Origin: Aeoliella sp052161615
GTDB lineage: Bacteria > Planctomycetota > Planctomycetia > Pirellulales > Lacipirellulaceae
Direction of reading: 5' to 3'
Length of the DNA stretch: 64,000 nt
NCBI RefSeq assembly: GCF_052161615.1
Contig: NZ_CP197417.1
Span: 620,001 to 684,000 of the forward strand
Position numbers and translations under genes: made by a program. This document shows, piece by piece, positions 48,607 to 57,241 of this stretch (its first letter is position 1; each line of letters starts with the position of its first letter). The notes beneath the pieces are model-generated. The model was given only the letters and a program-made list of their open reading frames with translations. It did not search any database and was not told where the DNA came from.

Positions 48607-49845
48607 CTAACTGTCGTCCCGCAAACACTTTACGAGCGAAGTCACGGCCATCGCCGTGCCGTACTGGCGGTGATAGTTGTAGAACGGGTAGTCCCACCAG
48701 CACCCATCGGTTTCCTGTAACGGCATCAGAATCGCCGCTAGATGGTCCTGAAAATAGCCCCGCTTCTCCTTGGGCACGAGGTCGAGCGTCAGGGCCGCGT
48801 AATAGTGGCCGTAGTAGTAGAAGTAGCCGGCGATCGCGAAATGCGACTCGTGCGGCACGGGGCGTTTGCGGCCGATGCTTAGCCAGCCATTTCGCGCGTA
48901 CAAACGGTTGAGCCACGTCTCGATCACTTCATCGGTGACCCGCTCGTCGCCGAAGATTCGCAGGGCGTAGTTGCACGCCTGCGATCGACCGAGACTCCCG
49001 GCCGCGCGATTGATGGGATACATGGGCCGCATCATCAAGTACTCGCCATAGGCGTAGGAGAAGTCGGGCTGCTGCTGGCGTTTAATCGACGCAATCGCCT
49101 TGTCGATCGTTTTCTGCGATACCTCGACGCCGATTTCTTGCGCCTGCTTAAGCGCAACGAGTGCCGTGGCCGTTGTGAAACTGTTGGGGCTGTCGGCGGG
49201 GACCTGCGTGCGGTAATCGAAGTCGTAATAGCCCCAGCCACCCTTGAGGTACTCGTACCGCTGGAGTTTCTGGACTTGCATTTCAATGGCGTCGCGGAGG
49301 TTACGCTGGCGCGAATCGTCGCCCTTCGCCCGATGGTACAGAGCTACCAAGCCCGAGATGCTGTAGGCGTGGCCCCAGGTGTTATAGATGGCGTCCCCCT
49401 CAGCGCGGCGAACTTGCTCGGTGTTCTCGAGCATCCACTTCTCGCCCTTATCGATTGCAGCGGCGATCCGCTTCTTCAGCTCTTCGTCTTCCGCAATCGG
49501 CTCGGCTGCGACGAGGGCCTCGAGCGCGAGACCGGTCACGGCGGCACGAAACGCATGGTGCGCGCCCGGTATCGGAGCGTAGATATTTAGCTCCTTGGTG
49601 TCCTCGGCACTCCCCCAACCGCCGCTCGGACGTTGGTCGACGAGCAGGAACTCGACACCGCGCAAAATGCTCGCGCGAAGGTCGTCCTGGTTTACCGGAT
49701 CGATTGGCGCGGGCTTAGGGCCTTCGGTCGCGCGGGGCGAAATCGTGGCGGCCACGTCGTCCGCTTCGGCCATCGCCCGCGGCATGGCGACGTACTGACC
49801 AACCAACAGCAGGCCAACTGCCAGAATCCAAGCGGTGCATTTCAT
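48607..49845 (-). CDS. Secreted prenyltransferase/squalene-oxidase repeat protein
   Basis: This 412-aa protein has a signal peptide (MKCTAWILAVGLLLVGQYVA...) and a body made of alpha-alpha toroid repeats of the prenyltransferase/squalene-oxidase type (VDQRPSGGWGSAEDTK, YNTWGHAYSISGLVALYHRA, GGWGYYDFDYRTQVPAD, NSFTTATALVALKQAQ). It lacks the catalytic DxDD motif of cyclases, so it is probably structural or binding. Planctomycetes have many such exported proteins. The gene precedes an adaptor-like gene upstream on the same strand with 94 bp between. Confidence 0.85.
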   Translation of the reverse strand: MKCTAWILAVGLLLVGQYVAMPRAMAEADDVAATISPRATEGPKPAPIDPVNQDDLRASILRGVEFLLVDQRPSGGWGSAEDTKELNIYAPIPGAHHAFRAAVTGLALEALVAAEPIAEDEELKKRIAAAIDKGEKWMLENTEQVRRAEGDAIYNTWGHAYSISGLVALYHRAKGDDSRQRNLRDAIEMQVQKLQRYEYLKGGWGYYDFDYRTQVPADSPNSFTTATALVALKQAQEIGVEVSQKTIDKAIASIKRQQQPDFSYAYGEYLMMRPMYPINRAAGSLGRSQACNYALRIFGDERVTDEVIETWLNRLYARNGWLSIGRKRPVPHESHFAIAGYFYYYGHYYAALTLDLVPKEKRGYFQDHLAAILMPLQETDGCWWDYPFYNYHRQYGTAMAVTSLVKCLRDDS

Positions 49846-49939
49846 CGCGACACTCCGTTCGACCTACTAACTGGTGTCCCCTCTCCCCGTCCCGGGTGAG
49901 GGACGGGGAGAGGGGGCTGGCGGCTACTCGTCTTGGCTA

Positions 49940-51580
49940 CTAATCCTTGGCTTCGTCATCGAGCGAAACCACGTCGCCGGCTTCGAGGCCTTCGACGATC
50001 TCGATATCTTCGCCCTTCGTCTTACCGGTCGAAACGGCTTGCTTCTCGACCTTGTCGCCATCGACAATCCAGACGTACTTCGAATCGTCCGCATCTGCGG
50101 TGTGAACGGCCGACTTCGGAACCAGCAGTGCCGACTTGCTCTCGTAGGTGGTCATCTTCGTCTTGCCGGTCATGCCAGCGACCAACCACTCGGGAGCGTC
50201 TTCGCCGGTGAGTTCCAGCGTCAGTGCGAACTTGCCAGCCTCGACGGGGATTGCCGACACAATGGCGACTTTCGCACCAAGCTTCACCTCGCTGTCGGCC
50301 GTGGGTACTACGGTCGCCGCTTGGTCCTTCTTAACGCCGACGAGATCCTTCTCTTCGAGACTCGTCTCCACCACCAGCGGCTTGGGAGCGACAATGGTCA
50401 TCAGCACCGAGTCGGTCGGGGCACTGGCATCGATCTTCAAACGTTGGATCATGCTGGCCATGTCGGTCCACTCGCCTCGCGTGGCGCTACCGTAGTAAAC
50501 CACACCGTCTGCCGGTGCTTTGATCTCCAGTAAGCCCAGGTCCTTCGTCAGGTCCGCATGCTTCTCCAGGCTCTTGGCCCGGGCGCGGCGTGCCTTCTCA
50601 AGGTCGTAGCGACCACGCGTCAGGTCGGTCTCGAGCGCCGTTTTCGCCCGCTCGTACTGCAATTCGATCGACTCGAGGGCTTCCTTTTCCGAGATGTCAT
50701 TGCGAGGCATCGTTAGCTCGTGGCTCCGCGCGTGCTGGATCTTCGAGCGCTCGAGCATGAAGTCCGCCATCTCTACCGCGACGCGCTGACGCTTGAGCAC
50801 GATCTCTTCGGTCTCTTCCGTCAGGTCGTCGGCCAGGTACATCTTTTCGAGCTGATCGAGTTCCTCGCGGGCGTTCTCGGCGCTCTGCTGAGCACTCTTC
50901 AGCTGCATGTCGATCGACCGCACCATGATTTCGCGGTCGACGTCCTGGTAATTCTTGTAGTCGACCTTCGCATCGGCGAGCGCCCGCTCCGCTTGCTCAA
51001 ATGCTTTCTTGATCGATTCTTCGGCGCGGGGCAGTTCCTGCTCGGCCTTCAGCAGGGCGAGCTCCTCGATCTTCTGGTCGAGCTCCAACTCGGCGATGGC
51101 TTCCTTCAGTTTCTCGCCATCGAACTTCACGAGCGTCTCGCCTTGACGCACTGTGGCACCGTGCGGGACGATCTCGACAATCTTGAACTCACTCCACTCC
51201 TCGGGTTCGAGCTTCACCTCCGAAGTGTCACGGGCGACGAACTTGCTATCCACTTCCAGCTCTATCTTCAGCGGGCTCGCCTTGACGGTGTGAGTCTTCC
51301 GCTCCGACTTCTCCTCCTCCTTGGCGTCGTCGTCTTTGGAGTCATCGTCTTTGGAGTCATCGGTCTGGGGCTCCTCCGTTTTCTTCTCTTCATCGTCCTC
51401 TGCCTCTTCCTCCTCAGCTTCCTCATCGTCCTCTTCCGCCTCGTCGTCATCCGCCAAACTGGAGACGTACTCGGTGGCCGAGTCGTGGATCCCGCGTAGG
51501 ACATCGGCCGACGCGTTATTAGTGAGGGCGGCTAGCACCAGGGCTAGCAGCAGAACCAGGGGCAAGGCAAACATTCTCAT
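49940..51580 (-). CDS. HlyD/RND-type periplasmic adaptor with acidic tract
   Basis: This 546-aa protein starts at ATG 51580 with a signal peptide (MRMFALPLVLLLALVLAALT). Residues about 40-100 are an extreme Glu/Asp tract (EEDDEEAEEEEAEDDEEKK and DSKDDDSKDDDAK). A barrel-sandwich/lipoyl half (VPHGATVRQGETLVKFDGE), a long coiled-coil hairpin (about 160-340) and the second lipoyl half (IKAPADGVVYYGSAT) follow, then a beta-barrel domain. It is an adaptor of a tripartite efflux or export system. No inner-membrane pump or outer-membrane channel gene is adjacent in this window. Confidence 0.85.
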   Translation of the reverse strand: MRMFALPLVLLLALVLAALTNNASADVLRGIHDSATEYVSSLADDDEAEEDDEEAEEEEAEDDEEKKTEEPQTDDSKDDDSKDDDAKEEEKSERKTHTVKASPLKIELEVDSKFVARDTSEVKLEPEEWSEFKIVEIVPHGATVRQGETLVKFDGEKLKEAIAELELDQKIEELALLKAEQELPRAEESIKKAFEQAERALADAKVDYKNYQDVDREIMVRSIDMQLKSAQQSAENAREELDQLEKMYLADDLTEETEEIVLKRQRVAVEMADFMLERSKIQHARSHELTMPRNDISEKEALESIELQYERAKTALETDLTRGRYDLEKARRARAKSLEKHADLTKDLGLLEIKAPADGVVYYGSATRGEWTDMASMIQRLKIDASAPTDSVLMTIVAPKPLVVETSLEEKDLVGVKKDQAATVVPTADSEVKLGAKVAIVSAIPVEAGKFALTLELTGEDAPEWLVAGMTGKTKMTTYESKSALLVPKSAVHTADADDSKYVWIVDGDKVEKQAVSTGKTKGEDIEIVEGLEAGDVVSLDDEAKD

Positions 51581-51796
51581 CGCGACGATACTCCATCGAA
51601 CGGTGCGGATCTGACATAACCGCTCGCATTCCTCCCCCGAGGTGCGAGCGCGGCAATCTTTGCGTAGCTTCTCCATTCTGGTTGACTGGCGGGCAGGTTG
51701 CAACACGGTGTGCCGCCGCTGGGCGTTCGGACGCCGTGTGTTAGGATACCGTCGTCCGTCTGTTCGTCCCGATGCGTGCCCCTGGAGTTTTTTCCG

Positions 51797-52360
51797 ATGA
51801 AGATCTACACCAAAACTGGCGATCAGGGGCAAACGTCGCTGTATGGTGGCGGGCGTGTGGAGAAAGATCACCTGCGTATTGAGACCTTTGGCACCGTCGA
51901 CGAACTCAACGCCGACCTAGGCATGGTGCGTGCCGAACTGTCGCGGCTTGGCGACAAGTTCCACTCCATGGACGAGTTGCTGGACCACGTGCAAAACCAG
52001 CTTTTTGACTTGGGGGCCGAGCTCGCCACGCCCAACGCGGCGGCCAAGGGAACGCAGCTTCTCGCCACCGAGGCGATCACGTCGCTGGAGCACGCCATCG
52101 ACCACTGGGAGTCCCAGCTTGCGCCGCTCAAGCAGTTTGTGCTCCCTGGCGGCACCGAGGCCGCCGCTCGACTGCACGTGGCTCGCTGCGTCTGTCGGAG
52201 GAGCGAGCGGGTGCTGGTCACGCTCATGCGGACCGAGCCGGTTCGGCCCGAAGTGGTGGTTTACCTGAATCGACTGAGCGATCTGCTGTTCGTCCTGGCC
52301 CGAGCGGCCAATCATCTGGCAGGTGTGCCGGACGTGCCGTGGAAGAAGAGCACGGTGTAG
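51797..52360 (+). CDS. Cob(I)yrinic acid a,c-diamide/cob(I)alamin adenosyltransferase (PduO type)
   Basis: This 187-aa enzyme transfers the adenosyl group from ATP to cob(I)alamin. It shows the PduO motifs: KIYTKTGDQGQTSLYGGGRV (ATP-binding N-terminus), DELNADLGMVRAEL, and RCVCRRSERVLVTL with the conserved Arg residues, then YLNRLSDLLFVLARAAN. The ATG at 51797 gives the canonical MKIYTKTGD start. No B12 riboswitch or other cobalamin gene is visible nearby. Confidence 0.93.
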   Translation: MKIYTKTGDQGQTSLYGGGRVEKDHLRIETFGTVDELNADLGMVRAELSRLGDKFHSMDELLDHVQNQLFDLGAELATPNAAAKGTQLLATEAITSLEHAIDHWESQLAPLKQFVLPGGTEAAARLHVARCVCRRSERVLVTLMRTEPVRPEVVVYLNRLSDLLFVLARAANHLAGVPDVPWKKSTV

Positions 52361-52474
52361 GGATCGCCGGAGAATTGGTGACTGAGTTGCGCATTTCCGT
52401 CCGCCACCCGCTTTACGGTGCCCGCCGGGGACGGATATCCTAGGGCGGTTAACTTTGACCGGCGGGGAACTTGG

Positions 52475-52490
52475 CGGAACCCCACTTGGC
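52475..52490 (+). promoter_or_regulatory. Possible sigma54 promoter of amt
   Basis: CGGAAC-N5-TTGGC has GG at -24-like and the TTG of the -12 element at the correct spacing, matching part of TGGCAC-N5-TTGCW. The predicted start would be about 33 nt before the amt ATG. The match is partial. Confidence 0.3.
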
Positions 52491-52533
52491 TAGTTCCTAA
52501 TTCCACGAAGCAATTTTCGGGAGGGCTCAGTTG

Positions 52534-53982
52534 ATGGGCAAACTGGCTCATTGGGGTCGCGTGGCGGCGCTTTTGGTGACGTTGATTCTGGCTAGCAGTT
52601 CCGCCAAGGCGCAGGGACCAGCCAATCCCGACGCGATGGCTCCCTTCACCGAAAGCATCGAGACGGCCGCACTCGCAGGCAACAACGCCTGGATGCTTAC
52701 CAGTTGTGCGCTGGTGCTGTTCATGACCGCCCCCGGCCTCGCCATGTTCTACGGCGGCCTGGTCCGCAAGAAGAACGTCCTGAGCGTCATGATGCAGTGC
52801 CTGTTCCTCATGGGCCTGATGACCGTGCTTTGGGCACTCTACGGCTATTCGCTTTCATTCGGGGGCGATGGTCCCTGGATTGGCAATGGCGAGTACCTGT
52901 TCATGGAAGGCGTGCAGCGCGAATGGGATGAGGAAGCAGGCGCGCCCCACACGCCCATGTTCCCGGACGAAGCAATTCCGATTCCGATGATGACCCACAT
53001 GCTGTTTCAGGGCATGTTCTTCATCATCACCCCCGCGCTCATCTGCGGCGCGTTCGCCGAACGGATGAAGTTCAGCGCGATGGTTGTGTTCTTGGTCCTG
53101 TGGGGCACGCTCGTTTACTGCCCGCTCTGCCACTGGGTGTGGGACGGGGGGATTCTCGCCTTCGACAAAACCCAGGAAATTGAAGACGGTACAAGCACCT
53201 CGATCGCCGGCGGCGCGCTTGACTTCGCCGGTGGCACGGTGGTTCACATTAGCTCGGGCATCTCGGCCTTGATCTGCGCCATCGTACTTGGTCGCCGCAT
53301 CGGATGGGGCCAGGACGACATGCGACCGCACAACCTTACTTACACCGCCATCGGTGCCGCGATGTTGTGGGTTGGATGGTTTGGGTTCAACGCTGGCAGC
53401 GAGTTACTAAGCGATAATCTGACGCAAAGTGCCTTCTGCGTTACCCACTTCTCCGCCGCCGCGGGTGCCGTGGCGTGGGCCGTGTACGAATGGGTGACGC
53501 GAGGGAAGCCAAGCGTGCTGGGCACCGCCTCCGGTGCCGTAGCCGGACTGGTTGTAATCACACCTGCCGCCGGCTTCGTACAACCGATGCCCTCGCTTCT
53601 CATGGGCGCGCTCGGTGGCGTAGTTTGTGCCATTGCCTGCGGTTCGCTCAAGCATCACTTCAAATACGACGACGCGCTCGATGCCTTTGGTGTCCACGGT
53701 ATTGGTGGCACCTTAGGTGCCATTCTCACCGGTGTGTTCGCCACGCGCGCTTGCTGGGACATCGACAATGGTCTGCCGCTTGGGCTGATCGATGGCGGTG
53801 GTACGCGTATTCTCATCGGGCAGATCGTCGCCGTGGCGATCACCTGGGTTTACAGTATTGTGATGACGCTTATCCTTCTCAAACTGGTCGACGCGGTGAT
53901 GGGCCTGCGGGTTGACGAGGCAGCCGAGCGGATGGGTCTCGACGTCAGCCAGCACGAGGAAGAAGGATACATTTTGTTCTAG
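52534..53982 (+). CDS. amt: Ammonium transporter
   Basis: This 482-aa membrane protein has a signal peptide (to about residue 27) and eleven predicted spans. Amt motifs are AWMLTSCALVLFMTAPGLAM, FYGGLVRKKNVLSVMMQC, the gate and filter region GGTVVHISSGISALI with the first pore His, and LDAFGVHGIGGTLGAILTG with the second pore His. It takes up NH4+ and is normally closed by unmodified PII. glnB follows 93 bp downstream, the usual pairing. A TTG just before the ATG could also initiate; GGGAGG lies 10 nt upstream. Confidence 0.96.
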   Translation: MGKLAHWGRVAALLVTLILASSSAKAQGPANPDAMAPFTESIETAALAGNNAWMLTSCALVLFMTAPGLAMFYGGLVRKKNVLSVMMQCLFLMGLMTVLWALYGYSLSFGGDGPWIGNGEYLFMEGVQREWDEEAGAPHTPMFPDEAIPIPMMTHMLFQGMFFIITPALICGAFAERMKFSAMVVFLVLWGTLVYCPLCHWVWDGGILAFDKTQEIEDGTSTSIAGGALDFAGGTVVHISSGISALICAIVLGRRIGWGQDDMRPHNLTYTAIGAAMLWVGWFGFNAGSELLSDNLTQSAFCVTHFSAAAGAVAWAVYEWVTRGKPSVLGTASGAVAGLVVITPAAGFVQPMPSLLMGALGGVVCAIACGSLKHHFKYDDALDAFGVHGIGGTLGAILTGVFATRACWDIDNGLPLGLIDGGGTRILIGQIVAVAITWVYSIVMTLILLKLVDAVMGLRVDEAAERMGLDVSQHEEEGYILF

Positions 53983-54075
53983 CCGGCACGACCGTCCGGT
54001 CGCTTTCTGGTAGAATCAGGACACATCGTTCACGCCACGCACTGGTGTGCATCCCCGTTCGGAGGAGTTGCGGAC

Positions 54076-54414
54076 ATGAAAAAAATCGAGGCGATTGTTC
54101 GCCACTATAAGCTCGAGGATGTGAAGAACGCTCTCTCCGAACTCGGCGTCGTCGGCATGACGATCACCGAGGTCCGGGGGTTCGGTCGCCAGAAGGGCCA
54201 CACCGAGATGTATCGAGGCACCGAGTATGCCGTCGATTTTGTCCCCAAGGTCAAAATCGAGATTGTGGTGGCCGACGACCAACTGAAGCCCGCGGTCGAT
54301 ACAATCATTCGATCCGCACAAACCGGTCAAATCGGCGACGGAAAGATTTTTGTCTCCGATCTTCTCGACACCATCCGCATCCGCACGGGCGAGACCGGTT
54401 CCGAGGCGCTATAA
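54076..54414 (+). CDS. glnB: PII signal-transduction protein
   Basis: This 112-aa PII protein begins MKKIEAIVRHYKLEDVKNAL, has Tyr51 in the T-loop (YRGTEYAVDFVPK) for uridylylation by GlnD, and the B-loop TGQIGDGKIFV. It senses 2-oxoglutarate, ATP and ADP and regulates Amt, GlnE and other targets. It has a strong GGAGGAG ribosome-binding site 9 nt upstream and a TAGAAT sequence at 54011. It lies between amt and glnD. Confidence 0.96.
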   Translation: MKKIEAIVRHYKLEDVKNALSELGVVGMTITEVRGFGRQKGHTEMYRGTEYAVDFVPKVKIEIVVADDQLKPAVDTIIRSAQTGQIGDGKIFVSDLLDTIRIRTGETGSEAL

Positions 54415-54523
54415 TAGCCGGTGGAGCAGTCGCCCCTCGCGGGCTGCCGGGTGCCCTTGCGCTCGGTCACCTGTTGCGCTCCGACCGCCATTTGTTAACC
54501 GCCTCTGCTGATCGTTCGCCTCC

Positions 54524-57160
54524 ATGAGCTCCTCCTTGCGCCTTCGTGCCAGTGTCCTCGCCGCCCGCGAGCAGGTGCAAGCCGGCCTGGAGGAAGTGCG
54601 GCGGCTGCACACCAGTGGCATGGCGAGCGTCCAGGTTTGTGCTCGCATCGCGACCGTCATCGACCTTGTCGTGCTCAAACTGTTCGACGCCACGCTCACG
54701 CAGATGCCCGACGGCCGAGGCGAGAAGCTCCGTGGGCGACTCGCGCTCGTGGCTGTCGGCGGGTACGGTCGCCGGCAGCAAGCTCCAAGCTCCGACGTCG
54801 ACCTGATGATCCTCTACGCGGGGTCGCTCGACGACGACGTCAAGAACTTCACGCAGCGCCTTACGCAGGACCTCTACGACGCCGGCCTTAAGCCGGGGCA
54901 CAGCCTTCGCAGCATCACCGAGGCGGTTCGCTTCGCGCGGCAGGATACCGTGATCTGCACGTCGCTGATCGAGGCGCGACTCATCATTGGTTCGTCGAAG
55001 CTGTTCGATGAGTTTCAGTCGACCTTCCGCCAGATGGTCGAACGCCGCGCCACGGCGTTCTGCCGCGAGTTCATCGCCGCTCGAAAGGAAGAACGCCACA
55101 AGTTCGGCGAGACGGTGTTCTTGCTCGAACCCAACATCAAGCGATCGCCCGGTGGGTTGCGCGACATTCATCTATTGCGGTGGTTGTGGTTCGCCAAGCA
55201 CGGCGAGTCCGACCCCAACCGTCTGCTTCAGATGGGGGCCATCTCGAACTTCGATCATCGCCGACTGATGTCGTCGCAGAGTTTTCTATTGCAAGTGCGG
55301 AACGAAATGCACTTCGGTGGGTCGGCCGCGAGTGATGCCCTCGATCGCGCCGAACAGAAGCGACTCGCCGACGCGTTGCACTTTCGCCCACGCGGGGCGC
55401 TGCTGCCCGTCGAGCAGTTCATGCGCGAGTACTTTCGCCACACCAGCCACGTGTCGTTCTTTGCGACGCGCGTCAGCGATCTGGTGAGCCCGCCGCCGGT
55501 GGTGTCGCGGATGCTCGAGCCGGTGCTTAGCCAAAGTCTCTCCGCCGAGTTTCGGCTAGGAACACGGGAGATTTCCGCCACGCAGCTCGGCTCCGCCAAG
55601 CTCAGCAAGAACCTCGAAGACGCCGTGCGGTTGGTCGACCTCGCGCGGCTGTACGACAAGCGGATCGCCCAAGAAACGTGGTACCAAGTCTATCGCTCGG
55701 CTCCCAGCTACTCACTCGATCTCGACGACGCCACGATCAAGCGATTTCTCGAGATGCTCGCGACACCGCTGTACCTGGGCGACGCGCTCCGCAAGATGCA
55801 CGAGCTTGGCATCCTCGAAAAGCTCATCCCCGAATACACCCACGCCCGTTGTTTGTTGCAGTTCAACAACTATCACAAGTACACGGTCGACGAACACTGC
55901 ATTCGCTCGGTGAGCGAAGCCACCCGCCTTGGCGAACGCAACGACCAGGTCGGCGAAGTCTATCGCAAGCTCCAGCGAAAATGGCTCCTCCACTTGGTGC
56001 TACTGCTGCACGACCTCGGTAAAGGGATGGAGGGCGACCACAGCATTGTCGGTGCCGACATCGCCCGTCGGATTGGCGCAAGGTTTGGTCTCGCCGAGGG
56101 CGATACGGAGCTCGCTGCGAACCTGGTGCTCAAGCATTTGTGGATGTCGCACGCCGCGCTGCGTCACGACACCAGCGACCCCGCGTACGTCCGGCAGTTC
56201 GCACAGAAGATGACCAGCGTCGAGGAGCTCGACATGCTGTTCGTGCTCAGCTGCGCCGATCTCGCCGCCGTGGGGCCTGGCGTGCTGAACGACTGGAAGG
56301 CCGGAGTGCTGGGCGAGCTGCACACGCGCGCTCGTGCGCTGATGACCGACGTCCCCGAGGCCGAACAGCTTCCGCGACGTGCCGCGGCGAAGAAGAAGGT
56401 GTGGGACAAACTCACGCAGCCCGAACGCAGCGACTTGTGGTTCGAGCAGTTCTTCCGCGCCCTGCCCGAGACGTTTGTCACGACCGTCGATCCGGTAGCC
56501 ATCGCCGATACGCTTCGCCGGTTCCGAAACCTCGAAGAAGGTGCTGGCAGTGTCACGGGTCGGTACATTGCCGATTCGAAGACCGTAGAGTTCGTGGCCG
56601 GCATCAGCCATGGCGTGGGGCGCGGTATTTTCTCGGCGATGGCCGGCGTCCTTAGCGCCCGGGGCATGAGCATCCTTGCCGCCGAAACCGCGGTGCTCAA
56701 CGGCGACATCCTGCTGCTTCGCTATCAGGCGACCGACAGCGAAACCAAAGGACGCTCGAGCCAGGAACGCCTGGACGACATTGCCCGCGAGATGGCTGCC
56801 GCGATTGATTCGAACGATCCACCAAAGTTCCGCCGCATTTGGGGCAAAGAGCAGACGCACCAGCTGGCCGAGCTATCGAACATGCCGATGGAAGTGCGGC
56901 TCAACAGCGACATCTCCGCCGAGAACCTGATCATCGAGGTGTTCGCGTTCGACCGACTCGGCTTGCTCTATCAACTGGCCCGCACGATCCATCAACTGGG
57001 CCTCAACATCCGCTTCGCCAAGATCGGCACGAACCTCGACCAAGTGGTCGACGTGTTCTACGTCACCGAACGCGCCGGCGGCAAACCCACTGGCCACGAA
57101 CGATTGCACGCCATCTGGGAGAAGCTGATGGAAGTCGTGCACGGCGAAGCGAAGGTATAA
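54524..57160 (+). CDS. glnD: PII uridylyltransferase/uridylyl-removing enzyme
   Basis: This 878-aa bifunctional sensor uridylylates PII at low glutamine and reverses this at high glutamine. Domains in order: nucleotidyltransferase with VGGYGRRQQAPSSDVDLMIL (about 76-95), the helical substrate region, an HD domain with LLLHDLGKGMEGDHS (about 491-505), and two ACT domains (VAGISHGVGRGIFSAMAG near 690 and EVFAFDRLGLLYQLARTIHQ near 805). It completes the amt-glnB-glnD unit, 109 bp after glnB. Confidence 0.96.
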   Translation: MSSSLRLRASVLAAREQVQAGLEEVRRLHTSGMASVQVCARIATVIDLVVLKLFDATLTQMPDGRGEKLRGRLALVAVGGYGRRQQAPSSDVDLMILYAGSLDDDVKNFTQRLTQDLYDAGLKPGHSLRSITEAVRFARQDTVICTSLIEARLIIGSSKLFDEFQSTFRQMVERRATAFCREFIAARKEERHKFGETVFLLEPNIKRSPGGLRDIHLLRWLWFAKHGESDPNRLLQMGAISNFDHRRLMSSQSFLLQVRNEMHFGGSAASDALDRAEQKRLADALHFRPRGALLPVEQFMREYFRHTSHVSFFATRVSDLVSPPPVVSRMLEPVLSQSLSAEFRLGTREISATQLGSAKLSKNLEDAVRLVDLARLYDKRIAQETWYQVYRSAPSYSLDLDDATIKRFLEMLATPLYLGDALRKMHELGILEKLIPEYTHARCLLQFNNYHKYTVDEHCIRSVSEATRLGERNDQVGEVYRKLQRKWLLHLVLLLHDLGKGMEGDHSIVGADIARRIGARFGLAEGDTELAANLVLKHLWMSHAALRHDTSDPAYVRQFAQKMTSVEELDMLFVLSCADLAAVGPGVLNDWKAGVLGELHTRARALMTDVPEAEQLPRRAAAKKKVWDKLTQPERSDLWFEQFFRALPETFVTTVDPVAIADTLRRFRNLEEGAGSVTGRYIADSKTVEFVAGISHGVGRGIFSAMAGVLSARGMSILAAETAVLNGDILLLRYQATDSETKGRSSQERLDDIAREMAAAIDSNDPPKFRRIWGKEQTHQLAELSNMPMEVRLNSDISAENLIIEVFAFDRLGLLYQLARTIHQLGLNIRFAKIGTNLDQVVDVFYVTERAGGKPTGHERLHAIWEKLMEVVHGEAKV

Positions 57161-57168
57161 TAGGGTCC

Positions 57169-57232
57169 GTAGCTGGACTCGCAAGAGTCCGGGTTACCTT
57201 GGAGATGCCCGAACTCTTGCGAGTCCGGCTAC
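57169..57232. repeat. REP2 inverted pair between convergent genes
   Basis: GTAGCTGGACTCGCAAGAG and its opposed copy CTCTTGCGAGTCCGGCTAC face each other, each with a GTAG head, between glnD and the DUF1501 gene. The structure could also terminate transcription from both sides. Confidence 0.8.
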
Positions 57233-57241
57233 GAGAACATC

